Below the pieces are notes generated by a model, which worked only from the letters and a program-made list of their open reading frames with translations, did no database searches and had not been told where the DNA came from. The position numbers and the translations under genes were made by a program. 64,000 nucleotides of DNA, from assembly GCF_033958435.1 (NCBI RefSeq), contig NC_134138.1, forward strand, positions 267,879,798 through 267,943,797, in the 5' to 3' direction. The DNA is from Carettochelys insculpta (lineage: Eukaryota > Chordata > Testudines > Carettochelyidae). Positions 22,660 to 33,537 of this stretch are shown here, one piece after another. Position 1 is the first letter of the stretch, and every line of letters begins with the position of its first letter.

Positions 22660-23830
22660 GAAGTTTCTCTCATGAATCAGTAGCTAGTTGAAAGACAGGA
22701 AACAAAAGGTAGGGATAAATGGTCTGCTTTCCTCATGCAGAGAAGTGTCTGTTAAAGAGCTGTATTGGGAATAGTGCTGTTCAACATATTCCTCAATGAT
22801 TTGGAAAAAGAGATGAACGGTAAAATCACAAAATTTGCAGATGATACATTATTCAAGATAGCTAAGTCCAGGGCAGACTCCAAGCAGTTACAGAGGGATC
22901 TCACAAAAACTGGATGGCTAGGCAACAAAATGGCAGATGAAATTTGGTTTTGGTACGTGCAAAGTAATGCAGAATGGGAAACATAAGTCCAGCTACCCAG
23001 GCAAAATTAAGAGGCGTAAATCAGCAGTTACCACACCAAAAACAGATCTTGGAATCAGCATAGATAGTTTTCTGCAAGCATCTGAACAATTCATAGCAGC
23101 AATCAAAAAGGCTAACAGCATGCTACGAACCATGAGAAAAGGGAGAGAAAATTGGACAGAAAATATCATAATCCACTATATAACACCATGATGCTGCCAT
23201 AACTGAAACACCATGTCCAGTTCTGGTCAACCTACCTCTAAAAGGACGTAGTGGAACTTGAAATGGTTCAGAGAAGGACAACAAAGATGGTCTAGGTATG
23301 GAAAGCTTCCACATTGGGAGAAATAAAGAGATTACGCCTGTTCATCTTAAGATAGAGACAACTGATCAGGAATATGAGAGGTCTATAAAATCATGCATAG
23401 TTTGCAAAAAAGTGAAAAGAGAAGTGTATTTAACTTTTCTCACAGTACCAAAACCAGGGTCACCTAATGAAATTTAAAGAGACCAGATTAAATTCAAACA
23501 AGAGGAAATACTTCTTCACACAGCAGAGAATTAACCTATAGAACTCATCACCACAGGATGCAGAGATGACCAAAAGTATAAATGAGTTAAATAAAGAGCT
23601 GGGCAATTTGAGACAGATCCATCAAAGTCTATTTGCCAAGACTGTCAGTGATTCAACCTTACCATAAGAGTGTCTCAACTTCTGACTATCCAAAGCCGGG
23701 GTATAAATCAAAGGTGGATCACTCTAAAATTGCCCTGTTCTGTGCACTTCTCACAGAGACAGAACAATGGCCATCATAGACTGTGGTCTGACACAGTATG
23801 GCAGCACTTCTGCTCTTATGTTACAAATAT
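22660..23830 (+). mobile_element. Degraded CR1 LINE copy
   Basis: 22765-22986 still reads IVLFNIFLNDLEKEMNGKI followed by TKFADDTLFKI, equivalent to [13 protein letters not shown] and KFADDTKLF of the intact element. Downstream blocks match LGVIVDSSL and the tail, ending in a GTCTGACACAGTATGGC-type 3' end near 23826. Multiple frameshifts. The stretch just before (22546-22655) ends AAGTGTAGACATGACC and may be a MITE remnant. Confidence 0.85.
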
Positions 23831-24003
23831 TTTACTATGTTATGAGCACGCTATATTCTTTTCTTGGTGGTCAGTTGATAATGAGTAGGACATCTTCATG
23901 TCACCCTCTTATTTGGAAGACAGAGGGTACATATTTTTCTGGAAAGGAACCCTAAAGGAAGAAAAAACGAATTGAGGGAGTAGGATTTGCCATCAAGAAC
24001 AAA

Positions 24004-25055
24004 CTGACGAAGATCCTATCTGAAGTTCCTGTCAGCATCAATGAGCGTCTCATGACTCTCCTCTTGAAGCTTGCCAAAAAACCAACAGGCAACTGTCATC
24101 AGTGCTTACGCACCAACTCTAAATGCTGAAGATGATGTGAAGGAGGAGTTCTACACCCAAATGGACACAGTCCTGAAAGACATATCCAAAGAAGACAAGA
24201 TTATTCTCTTAGGGGATTTCAATGCCAGGGACGGAAGAGATACGACTCTCTGGCAGACTACCCCTGGGAAAGAAGGAGTCAGCAACAGCAACTCCACTGG
24301 AGTGCTCCTCTTTACAAAATGTGCAGAACTCGAACTAATCATCATGAACACCCTGTTCCGCCAGAAGAACAAATTTAAGACCCCATGGCAGTATCCTTGA
24401 TTGAAGCACTGGCACTTCATAGACTTTGTCATTGTCCACACTTGGGACCAGTGTGATGTTCTTCTCACGTGTACAATGACTAGTGCTGATGACTGCTTAT
24501 CTTATTTGGTCTACAATGGTGACTAGGATTGTCAGCAAATGGAGAAGTCAGAGGAAACACATCCGATGAAAGATAGATGTACAAGGCTTGAAGGACCCCA
24601 TCAGAGAAAGAGACTTCCAGATAGCACTCCAAAGGAAGCTGCCGATGGTACACCCTGAAGATGTGGAAGAACACTGGTGTTAATTGAAAAATGCCATAAT
24701 TGGAGTTTGTGGAGAAACCATTGGCTATCAGGAAGCATCAGGACTGGTTTGATGAGAACAGTGTGGAAATTGAATGACTGATTGAGGCAAAAAGGAAAGT
24801 CTTTAGGGCCTGGCAAAGCAACATCAGTTGCATAACAAAGAGAAAAGTGCATGCCAAGGCCAAGGCAGAAGTGCAATGTAAAAAAGGACTCTGAAAAACC
24901 AGTAGTGGACTGAGAAGGCAAAAGAACTGAAGCATCTCGCAGACAACAATGATACAAGAGGTTTCTTCAACGCAATCAAAGCTGTTTATGGACTGAGAAA
25001 CCATAGAATCAATCCCCTGAGATCAAAGGATGGTACCCAACTGTTGTAAGACAAT
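24004..25055 (+). mobile_element. Fragment of a second, non-CR1 LINE (endonuclease region)
   Basis: 24071-24400 encodes an apurinic-endonuclease-like segment: VISAYAPTLNAEDDVKEEFY, then DKIILLGDFNARDG and CAELELIIMNTLFR. Downstream, in shifting frames, come KHWHFIDFVI-like and WFDEN-like text and a FFNAIKAVYG-like stretch. This is a non-LTR retrotransposon, but the motif wording differs clearly from CR1. I cannot place its clade with confidence. It is truncated at both ends, contains frameshifts and is not functional. The palindrome at 25056 is inserted at or near its right end. Confidence 0.75.
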
Positions 25056-25491
25056 GGCTGTGTCTACACGTGCCCCAAACTTCGAAATGGCCATGCAAAT
25101 GGCCATTTCGAAGTTTACTAATGAAGCACTGAAATGCATATTCAGCGCTTCATTAGCATGCGGGCGGCAGCCGCGCTTCGAAATTGACGCTCCTTGCCGC
25201 CGCGCGGCGCGTCCAGACGGGGCTCCTTTTCGAAAGGACCCCGCCTACTTCGAAGTCCCCTTATTCCCATGAGCTCATGGGAATTAGGGGACTTCGAAGA
25301 AGGTGGCGTCCTTTCGAAAAGGAGCCCCGTCTGGACGCGCCGCGCGGCGGCAAGGCTCGTCAATTTCGAAGCGCCGCTGCCGCCCGCATGCTAATGAAGC
25401 GCTGAATATGCATTTCAGTGCTTCATTAGTAAACTTCGAAATGGCCATTTGCATGGCCATTTCGAAGTTTGGGGCACGTGTAGACATAGCC
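25056..25491. mobile_element. 436-bp palindromic element, copy 2
   Basis: It has the same length, centre (CCCATGAGCTCATGGG, between 25273 and 25274) and internal hairpins as the copy at 9807, differing by only a small number of substitutions. The left end is GGCTGTGTCTACACGTGCC and the right end is GGCACGTGTAGACATAGCC. Flanking triplets are AAT and TAT, an imperfect 3-bp duplication. Dense TTCGAA sites and CpGs stand out against the AT-rich intron. No gene. Confidence 0.88.
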
Positions 25492-26107
25492 TATATTACA
25501 ATGAAAATGTGTATGTATTATTCTTGAATGTATGCAACTGGTTTAGGTGACATGACTAATGCAAACCTTGGGAAATGTTATGAACTCTTTTACACAATGG
25601 GCTGACCAAGCTGAACTCTGACTGAAGTAGCTTTCCCAGGAAATCTCTAGAAGAGACATGCAAATGCACCTACTCCAATTAAGCAAGAACTCAGCCTTTT
25701 AACCTTTGGAAGACCTGCAGATCACCCATTTCAGGAGGACAGATCAAAGACCTTTAACTGTATAAAGAAGTAGCTCAGATTCATGAGTGTTCATTTTCTG
25801 AGCAAAAACGATGACGAACTCTTCAGCACAGAAAAAACCCCGGGTGGGATTTGAAGAACTGCTCCATAGATAGAGCCCTTTTTGGAGTCAATGGACGATT
25901 TCTGGTAAGAGTATTTAGCACACATGTGGGTTCTTTCATCGTTTTCCCTCTAAAACATTTACCTCAAGAACAAATGTGCTTGCTTAAAATGTGTTAAAAA
26001 AGTGTGGGTTCTTAACTGTAGGCAGCTACAGTTTACCATTCCTGAGAAGTAAAGCAAAGCAGGCTGGATTAGGCCAACTGACTCTGCTAGAGAATTAACA
26101 GTATAAC
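25492..26107. other. Intron 19 sequence, unassigned
   Basis: AT-rich DNA between the palindrome and a CR1 copy. It may be part of an old dispersed repeat, but no termini or coding remnants support a call. Confidence 0.4.
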
Positions 26108-27490
26108 ATCATAGACTAGGAAGAGACCACAGGAGGTTTTCTAGACCAATCTCCTGCTCAAAGCAGGCCCAACTGCAACCAAATCTAATGATGATGATTC
26201 CACCACCTTTCTAGGTAATTCGTTACAGTGTTTCCCCACTCTCATGGAGAAATAGTTTTTCCTAATATCCAACCTAGATCTCCCCCACTGTAACTTGCAA
26301 CCATTGCTTCTTGTTCTTTCATCTCTCATCACTGAGAATAGCCTGGCTCCATCTTCTTTGAAACTTCCCTTTGAGTAGTTGAAGGCTCCTATCACATCTC
26401 CCCTCAGTCTTCTCTTCTGCAGACTAAATAAGCCCAGTTCCCTCAGCCTGTCCATGTAAGTCATATGCCCCAGCTCTTTAATAATTTTCGTTGCCCTCTG
26501 CTGGACTCTCTCCACTTCATCCTCATCTTTTTTTGGGGGGAGGGGGGGCAAACTGGACACAGTATTCCAGATGTTGCCTCACTAGTGCCAAATAGAGGGG
26601 GAATAATCACTTCACTCCATCTGCTGACAATACTTCTATTCATGCAGCCCAACAGGCCATGAGTTTTCTTGGCAACAAGGGGACATTGCTGACTCACATT
26701 CAACTTCTCATCTATTATAATCCCCAGGTTCTTTTCTGCATAACTGATGTTTACGCAATCAGTCCCCAGCCTATAGTAGTGCTTGGGATTCTTCCACCCC
26801 AAGTGTAGGACACAGCATTCATTATTGTTGAACCTCATCAGATTTATTTTGGTCCAATCCTCCAATATGTCCAGGTCACTCTGGACCCTACCCCTACCCT
26901 TCAGACTATCCATCTCTCCCCTGGGCTCGGTGTCATCTACAAATTTGCTGTGGGAGTAATCTATCCTGTCATCCAGATAAAAAAATGAAGATGCTGAACC
27001 CAACTGGTCCCAGGATCAACTCCTGGGGCACTTCGCTTGATACCAGCTGCCAACTAGACATTGAGCCATTGATCACTGCCCATTGAGCCTGACTATCTAG
27101 TCAGCTTTGTAGCCACATTATAGTCCATTCATTCAAGTCACATTTGCAAGAACACGATGGGACACTGTACCAAAAATTTTGTTAAAGCCAAGGTATATCA
27201 CATTCACCATTTTCCTTATAAGCACAGAGCCAGTTATCTCAACATCAAAGGGAAATAGATTAGTCGGGCATGAATTGCCTTTTGTGAAACCATGTTGACT
27301 GTTCCTGATAACCTTCCTCACCTCTAAGAGTTTCAAAATGGATTATTTGAAGAGCTGTTCCATGGGTTTCCCAGGGACTGAGGTGAGCCTGCCTAGCCTG
27401 TAGTTCCTCAGATTCTCCTTCTTCCCTATTTAAAAGATGGGCACTACATTTGCCTTTTTTCCAGTTGCCTGGGATCTCCCACAATGACCA
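26108..27490 (-). mobile_element. Degraded CR1 LINE copy, minus strand
   Basis: On the minus strand 26461-27003 reads FVDDTEPRGE, DLDILEDWTK, LGIIIDEKLN and related blocks of CR1 ORF2. 26141-26560 carries EVERVQQRATKIIKEL and GLFSLQKRRLRGDVI, and 27133-27336 carries SQHGFTKGNSC. The frames are broken relative to one another. The 3' tail lies at 26108-26180 (CATAGACTAGGAAGAGACCA). It is more diverged than the intact CR1 at 29385. Confidence 0.88.
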
Positions 27491-28605
27491 TGAGTTTTCA
27501 AAAATAAAGATACAAAGATTTTGTCAACCTAACTCATGAATAAATCCATTGATTCGCCAAAGTTCTGTTAAGGACTAAGGTTCTATGCAACATAAACACG
27601 AAGTGACAAAATCAGACTTACAGAGAGGACCAAATCCATTGCTAGTGTAAGACAGTGCCTGTTAAATCTATAAAGTTGCACTGGTATGTACAGTAGTGAA
27701 TTGGCCCAAGAACAATGTGTTTTCAATTCATATCAGAACAGTAGATACAATTTCTGACCAAGAGAGGGAATTTTCATGTAGGAACTTTTTCAAATGTATC
27801 AGTCTAACACAGTGTCATTTACTTTTTGCCTGCTTTTCACAGCTACTGAGTTGTACACTGTGGTCTCCTACAGTGAAACCATACATTTCATGATGCTGAA
27901 GTTGCAACCTGAAACTAGCTCTTTTGTGAGCTGAATGTGAGGTGTCCTGTACAGCAGATTTCACTGCAGGTAGAAGTAGAAGGCAATACTAGATTACTTG
28001 AGAGAAAGATTTTACTCAGATGCCTGCAATAATGGCAAATGAATTACAGAAAAAATAATAGCAAATTTCCAGTGCAGTTTGTGTCAATATTCTCTGTGTT
28101 GCATTCAAGTTTTCCAGCATGCAGGTCTCTAGCTAAGAGCTATTCTTATTACCTCTGTGCACTCTCCATTACAGGCCAGTGAGCTGTATGATATTAACTT
28201 ATTCTCTTCTTTGCTAAAACACAAGCATAGTGTCACACTAAATAATTGATTTGTAAGGGAACTGAGGCTTTTTGTAAACCCTTTGTTAAAAATACAGTTG
28301 TTTAGTACCCAGAGATATATTAAGATACACCAGTCAACACTGCATCAGTTAGATGGGGATGCTGGTTATCTATTGTAATCAAAGAAAACAGATTATTTTC
28401 TTATGTATCTGAACACAGGATAATCTGCACTTAAGCAACATTTGGTAGAATGTATTTGGTTACTGATATATTTAAATTAAAGCCATTCTGTAAGTATCTT
28501 TTAGCATCAGATCCTAATTACACTCACTTTTCAACATAAAAGTTATTGGAGCAATACATTTGGGCTGCTGTAGAATATGTACGGCTGTACCAACATTGAA
28601 GTGAT
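27491..28605. other. Intron 19 sequence, nothing recognised
   Basis: Unique AT-rich intronic DNA. No exon, repeat boundary or RNA gene is supported. Confidence 0.5.
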
Positions 28606-29010
28606 TCATTGATTCCAAGGCCAGAAGGGATCATTGTGATACCTTAATCCAGTGCTTTTTTAAATACAAAAAAGGTGCTGGAACTCAAGTCTGATGATTC
28701 CTCATAGGGGTTGGGATGTTCAATTTTAATGCCCTGGTCCCTGTGCTGCTGTGGGACTAGTGGTCTGTACACTGCTGTGGGACCAGTGGGGACTCCTGCC
28801 CCAGTCTTTATGCTGCTGTGGGTCTGTGGTGGCTCCTGCCCAGTCCCCTTGCTGCTGCAGAACCAGCAGTGAAAAGTTTTCTGGTGTTCTAATGGAAAAA
28901 GGGTTCTGGAACTCTTTTCTGGTGCATTCCGCCAGAAAAAGAGCCCTGACCTAATCTGACCTCGAATACAACACAGGCCATAGAATTCCCCCGTATATAA
29001 ACTTCTTCAG
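28606..29010 (-). mobile_element. CR1 3'-end fragment split by a hAT insertion
   Basis: 28606-28649 reads GATTCCAAGGCCAGAAGGGA, and 28958-29010 resumes with TCTGACCTCGAATACAACAC and AGGCCATAGAATTCCCCC. These are contiguous parts of a CR1 3' tail in reverse orientation, separated by the element at 28650-28949. Confidence 0.7.
28650..28949. mobile_element. Short hAT-type element nested in CR1 tail
   Basis: The left end CAGTGCTTTTTTAAATAC and the complement of the right end CAGGGCTCTTTTTCTGGC are imperfect inverted repeats. Both continue into a GGAACTC block. The flanks CTTAATC and CCTAATC are compatible with a decayed 8-bp duplication. The 300-bp interior is non-coding. Confidence 0.65.
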
Positions 29011-29384
29011 TCATACACTTAGAACTCTGCAGTCACATGCTTTATCCATGTTGGGTTGCTGTGGGCCAGATTATGGCCAATCCTGTGCACCCATACAGGA
29101 GAGGAGGTGACACTCTCTTACTGCACTTTGCTGGCTAGCCAAACCACTGCAGCAGCAGAGAGGACAGTTGTCCGCAGAGAACCAGTGTCCCCTCATCTTC
29201 TATGCATTAGGACTGGATTGGGAAGAGTCATTGATCTACATACGTACCTGCTAGTTTCTCACATCAGAAGCCATAGGCTGTGCCAGACAGGGGCTGGCAC
29301 AGGGTAATTCTTCCCACCATCACACCCAGCTCAGGTTTTGCATGTCATATTTTCATGGAAGTCAATAATTTGAGCAAAACAAAA
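29011..29384. other. Intron 19 sequence upstream of the intact CR1
   Basis: No recognised feature. If the CR1 keeps any 5' untranslated region it would lie in the last part of this stretch, but the sequence does not show a clear join. Confidence 0.4.
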
Positions 29385-29398
29385 TGCTAGAGTAGGAA

Positions 29399-30322
29399 AT
29401 GGAGGCAGAAGCCCAGCAGCAGAGTGGAGGCTATCCTGTTTATTGTGTCGGGTGCAGTATGTATGACTACCTACCCTGTGGGCGGGTGGCGTATGTGTGC
29501 GCTCGATGTAGGGAGCTCCTGGCCCTCAGAGACCGAGTGCGTGCTTTGGAGGCCAGGGTGGCTGAACTGGAGGAGCTAAGGAAGGCAGAGGTGTTTGTGG
29601 ATGAGACTTTCCGGGACATAGTAGGGCTGTCCCACCTCCAATCTGACAGTCCTGATGCTGTTACGGAGGATGAAAGGCTCAGGGAAGGAGAGCAGTCAAG
29701 GGGAGCAGAGGGAAACCATCCCATAGTTGGGACCCTCCTTCCAGAGGGGGGTGATGTATCCTCTCGTGCCGAGGATACTTCTCCGGGGGAGGGAGCGCCA
29801 GCTGTTAGGAAGAAGCAGGTTTTAGTAGTGGGGGATTCGATCATTAGAAATATAGATAGTTGGGTTTGTGATGACCGGGAGAACCGTATGGTGACTTGCC
29901 TGCCTGGTGCGAAGGTTGCGGATCTCTCGAGGCATCTAGACAGACTTATGGGCAGTGCTGGGGAGGAGCCGGTCGTCGTGGTACATGTTGGTACCAATGA
30001 CATAGGGAAGGGCAGAAGAGATGTTCTGGAGGCCACATTTAGGTTACTAGGAAAGAGACTGAAATCCAGAACATCTTTGGTGGCATTCTCTGAAATGCTT
30101 CCAGTTCCACGCGCAGGGCCAGATAGACAGGCAGAACTTCAGAGTCTCAATGCGTGGATGAGACGATGGTGTAGGGAAGAGGGGTTTAGATTTATAAGGA
30201 ACTGGGGACACTTTTGGGGTAGGGGGAGCCTATACAGGAATGATGGGCTCCACCTGAATCAAGGTGGATCCAGACTGCTGGCATTAAACATTAAAAAGGT
30301 CATAGAGCAGTTTTTAAACTAA
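29399..30322 (+). CDS. CR1 ORF1 protein: zinc-binding motif, coiled coil and SGNH esterase-like domain
   Basis: 307 residues. The N-terminus has a Cys pattern (C16, C19, C27, C34, C37) that could bind zinc. A heptad-rich helix, [20 protein letters not shown] (about 41-60), probably drives self-association. After an acidic, Ser/Glu-rich linker (about 80-135) comes an SGNH-hydrolase-like domain: block I VVGDSI with Ser147, HVGTNDIG (196-203), and DGLHLN with Asp282 and His285 as the likely remaining catalytic residues. An esterase-like domain in ORF1 is known for the CR1 clade. It is thought to act with nucleic-acid or lipid binding during retrotransposition, but its exact role is unsettled. 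The start at 29399 is the first ATG in frame. Product of a mobile element, not a host gene. Confidence 0.9.
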   Translation: MEAEAQQQSGGYPVYCVGCSMYDYLPCGRVAYVCARCRELLALRDRVRALEARVAELEELRKAEVFVDETFRDIVGLSHLQSDSPDAVTEDERLREGEQSRGAEGNHPIVGTLLPEGGDVSSRAEDTSPGEGAPAVRKKQVLVVGDSIIRNIDSWVCDDRENRMVTCLPGAKVADLSRHLDRLMGSAGEEPVVVVHVGTNDIGKGRRDVLEATFRLLGKRLKSRTSLVAFSEMLPVPRAGPDRQAELQSLNAWMRRWCREEGFRFIRNWGHFWGRGSLYRNDGLHLNQGGSRLLALNIKKVIEQFLN

Positions 30323-30432
30323 GAGGTGGGGGAAAGCCGATTGGTGCGGGGGAGCACCTGGATCGGACGGAGACTTCTCTTACACGAGGCTCCATAGACA
30401 GGGATTCCCTAGAAGTTAGTCAGATAGGGAAC

Positions 30433-33330
30433 GTGGGAAATAATATATGGGCAAGATCAGATGTGAAACAATCGTGCATAAAAAAATCCAACGCGTCTGT
30501 GAAAGGCGGACATATAAATAGTGGTAGTTTTCTAACATGCTTTTACACTAATGCTAGGAGTCTGTCTAATAAGATGGGTGAACTGGAGTACCTCATATCA
30601 AAGGAGGAAGTTGACATAATAGGCATCTCAGAAACATGGTGGAATGAGGACAATCAGTGGGACACTATCATACCGGGATATAAATTATATCGGAAAGACA
30701 GAACAGGTCGTGCGGGTGGCGGAGTGGTACTATATGTGAAGGATAATATAGAATCAAATGAAGTAAAAATCCTAAAGGAATCAAAATGTTCCATAGAATC
30801 ATTATGGATAACAATTCGTTCCTCTAATATGAATATGGCATTAGGAATATATTACCGACCACCTAACCAGGACAGTGATAGTGATGCTGAAATGATGAGG
30901 GAGATTAGAGAGGCTATCAAAATAAAAAACACAGTAATAATAGGAGATTTCAATTATCCCCATATTGATTGGGTACATGTCACCTCAGGACGGGATTCAG
31001 AGATTAAATTTCTTGATGCCTTAAATGACTGCTTCTTGGAGCAGCTAGTACAGGAACCCACAAGGGGAGAGTCGATTCTCGATCTAGTCTTGACTGGAAC
31101 GCAGGATCTGGTCCAAGAGGTAACTGTTACTGGACCGCTTGGAAATAGTGACCACAATATAATAACTTTTAATATTCCTGTGTTGGGAAGAACACCGCAG
31201 CAGTCAAACACTCTGGCATTTAATTTCAAAAAGGGGAATTACACTAAAATGAGGAAGCTAGTTAAACAGAAACTAAAAGGTAGAGTAATTAAACTAAAAT
31301 CCCTGGAAGCTGCATGGAAACTGTTTAGAGACACCATACTAGAGGCCCAACTTAAATGTATACCCCAAATAAAAAAACACAGTAAGAGACCTAACAAAGA
31401 ACCACTATGGCTAAACAGCCATGTTAAAAAGGCAGTGAGAGAGAAAAGGGCAGCTTTTAAAAAGTGGAAGTCAAATCCTAGTGAGGAAAATAGAAAGGCA
31501 CATAAACACTCCCAAATTAACTGTCATAATGTAGTAAGAAAAGCCAAAAAAGAGTTTGAGGAACAGCTAGCCAAAAATTCAAAAAACAATAGTAAAATGT
31601 TTTTTAAATACATTAGAAGCAGGAAGCCTGCTAAAAAAGCAGTGGGGCCCTTGGATGATAAAGATATAAAAGGAGCGATCAAGGAAGACAGTGCCATTGC
31701 GGAGCGATTAAATGATTTCTTTGCTTCAGTCTTCACGGCTGAAGATGTTACAGAGGTTCCTAAATCTGAGCCAGCCTTTTTAGGCAATAAATCTGAGGAA
31801 CTCACTCAGATTGAAGTGACATTAGAGGAGGTTTTGGAATTAATTGATAAGCTGAATAGTAACAAGTCGCCAGGACCAGACGGCATTCACCCAAGGGTTC
31901 TGAAAGAACTCAAATGTGAAATTGCGGAGTTATTAACAGTGGTTTGTAACCTATCCTTTAAATCCACTTTGGTACCAAATGACTGGAAGACGGCCAATAT
32001 AACGCCAATATTTAAAAAAGGCTCTAGAGGAGATCCTGGCAATTATAGACCGATAAGTTTAACATCAGTACCAGGCAAATTAGTAGAAACACTAGTAAAG
32101 AGTAAAATTGCAAGGCATATAGAAGAGCACGAATTGTTGGGCAAAAGTCAGCATGGTTTCTGCAGAGGGAAGTCGTGTCTGTCTAATCTATTAGAATTCT
32201 TTGAAGGGGTTAATAAACATGCGGACAAGGGGCACCCAGTGGACATAATATACCTAGATTTCCAGAAAGCCTTTGACACGGTCCCACACCAAAGGCTTTT
32301 ATGTAAATTAGGTGGTCATGGGATAGGAGGAAAGGTCCTTTCATGGATCGGGAATTGGTTAAAAGACAGAAAACAAAGGGTGGGAATAAATGGTAAATTT
32401 TCACAATGGAGGGGGGTAACTAGTGGTGTTCCCCAGGGCTCAGTCCTGGGACCGATCCTGTTCAACTTGTTCATCAATGATCTAGAAAATGAGGTAAGCA
32501 GTGAGGTGGCAAAGTTTGCAGATGACACCAAGTTGTTCAGGACAGTCAAAACCAAAACGGATTGTAAAGAACTACAAAAAGATCTCAGCAAACTGAGTGA
32601 TTGGGCAGCAAAATGGCAAATGAAATTTAATGTGGGTAAGTGTAAGGTAATGCATGTTGGAAAAAATAACCCAAATTACACGTACTACATGATGGGGTCA
32701 AATTTAGCTACGACAGATCAGGAAAGGGATCTTGGAGTTATAGTGGATAGTTCTCTGAAGACATCCACGCAGTGTGCAGCGGCAGTTAGTAAGGCAAATA
32801 GGATGTTAGGAATTATTAAAAAAGGGATCGATAATAAGACAAAAGAGATCATACTTCCCCTATATAAAACTATGGTACGCCCACATCTCGAGTACTGCGT
32901 GCAGATGTGGTCTCCTCACCTCAAAAAAGATATATTGGCATTAGAAAAGGTTCAGAAAAGGGCGACTAAGATGATTAGGGGCTTGGAAAGGGTCCCATAT
33001 GGGGAGAGGCTAGAGAGACTGGGACTTTTCAGTTTGGAAAAAAGGCGATTGAGGGGCGATATGATAGAGGTATATAAAATCATGAATGGTGTGGAGAAAG
33101 TGAATATAGAAAAATTATTTACCTTTTCCCATAATACAAGAACTAGGGGACACCAAATGAAATTGACGGGTAGTAGGTTCAAAACTAATAAAAGGAAATT
33201 TTTCTTCACACAGCGCACAGTCAACCTGTGGAACTCCTTGCCCGAGGAGGCTGTGAAGGCCAGGACTCTATTAGGGTTTAAAAAAGAGCTTGATAAATTT
33301 TTGCAGGTTAGGTCCATAAATGGCTATTAG
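30433..33330 (+). CDS. CR1 ORF2 protein: AP endonuclease and reverse transcriptase
   Basis: 965 residues with no stop or frameshift. The N-terminal endonuclease (about 36-250) shows YTNARS (N40), SETWW (E67), YYRPPN, GDFN (D172, N174) and NSDH (D240, H241), the active-site set of APE-type enzymes that nick target DNA. A basic linker (about 265-400) follows. The reverse transcriptase shows [11 protein letters not shown] (477-487), [28 protein letters not shown] (catalytic D609), [11 protein letters not shown] and FADD (D697, D698). The C-terminus has [14 protein letters not shown] and [11 protein letters not shown], shared by CR1-clade proteins. Its role is target-primed reverse transcription of the element RNA. 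It starts 110 bp after ORF1 in another frame, so it needs reinitiation or similar translation. All visible catalytic residues are present. Activity is inferred, not shown. Confidence 0.95.
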   Translation: MGNNIWARSDVKQSCIKKSNASVKGGHINSGSFLTCFYTNARSLSNKMGELEYLISKEEVDIIGISETWWNEDNQWDTIIPGYKLYRKDRTGRAGGGVVLYVKDNIESNEVKILKESKCSIESLWITIRSSNMNMALGIYYRPPNQDSDSDAEMMREIREAIKIKNTVIIGDFNYPHIDWVHVTSGRDSEIKFLDALNDCFLEQLVQEPTRGESILDLVLTGTQDLVQEVTVTGPLGNSDHNIITFNIPVLGRTPQQSNTLAFNFKKGNYTKMRKLVKQKLKGRVIKLKSLEAAWKLFRDTILEAQLKCIPQIKKHSKRPNKEPLWLNSHVKKAVREKRAAFKKWKSNPSEENRKAHKHSQINCHNVVRKAKKEFEEQLAKNSKNNSKMFFKYIRSRKPAKKAVGPLDDKDIKGAIKEDSAIAERLNDFFASVFTAEDVTEVPKSEPAFLGNKSEELTQIEVTLEEVLELIDKLNSNKSPGPDGIHPRVLKELKCEIAELLTVVCNLSFKSTLVPNDWKTANITPIFKKGSRGDPGNYRPISLTSVPGKLVETLVKSKIARHIEEHELLGKSQHGFCRGKSCLSNLLEFFEGVNKHADKGHPVDIIYLDFQKAFDTVPHQRLLCKLGGHGIGGKVLSWIGNWLKDRKQRVGINGKFSQWRGVTSGVPQGSVLGPILFNLFINDLENEVSSEVAKFADDTKLFRTVKTKTDCKELQKDLSKLSDWAAKWQMKFNVGKCKVMHVGKNNPNYTYYMMGSNLATTDQERDLGVIVDSSLKTSTQCAAAVSKANRMLGIIKKGIDNKTKEIILPLYKTMVRPHLEYCVQMWSPHLKKDILALEKVQKRATKMIRGLERVPYGERLERLGLFSLEKRRLRGDMIEVYKIMNGVEKVNIEKLFTFSHNTRTRGHQMKLTGSRFKTNKRKFFFTQRTVNLWNSLPEEAVKARTLLGFKKELDKFLQVRSINGY

Positions 33331-33537
33331 CCAGGGATAAAGTATGGTGCCCCAGCCTTCATAACAAGGGCAGGAGATGGATGGCAGGAGATAAATCACT
33401 TGATCATTGTCTTCTGTTCTCCTTCTCTGGGGCACCTGGCATTGGCCACCGTCGGCAGATGGGATGCTGGGCTTGATGGACCTTTGGTCTGACCCAGTAT
33501 GGCCATTCTTATGTTCTTATGTTCTTATGTTCTAATG
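33331..33537 (+). repeat. CR1 3' untranslated region and terminal octamer repeat
   Basis: Contains GATGGACCTTTGGTCTGACC, then CAGTATGGCC and three perfect TTCTTATG units (33506-33529) plus one variant, TTCTAATG. CR1 reverse transcriptase is thought to recognise this tail. The decayed copies ending near 22545 and 23830 have the same text. Confidence 0.9.

Larger units (their letters stand above)
29385..33537 (+). mobile_element. CR1 non-LTR retrotransposon with both ORFs intact
   Basis: About 4.15 kb, inserted antisense to SCN5A in intron 19. It contains an uninterrupted ORF1 (29399-30322) and ORF2 (30433-33330), 110 bp apart, then a 3' untranslated region of about 200 bp and a terminal (TTCTTATG)n octamer repeat, the hallmark of CR1 3' ends. 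The 5' limit is uncertain. Sequence just before the ORF1 start does not look like a CR1 5' UTR, so the copy may be truncated within its 5' UTR close to the start codon. Intact ORFs beside several decayed CR1 relatives point to recent insertion. No target duplication was found, as is usual for CR1. Confidence 0.93.
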
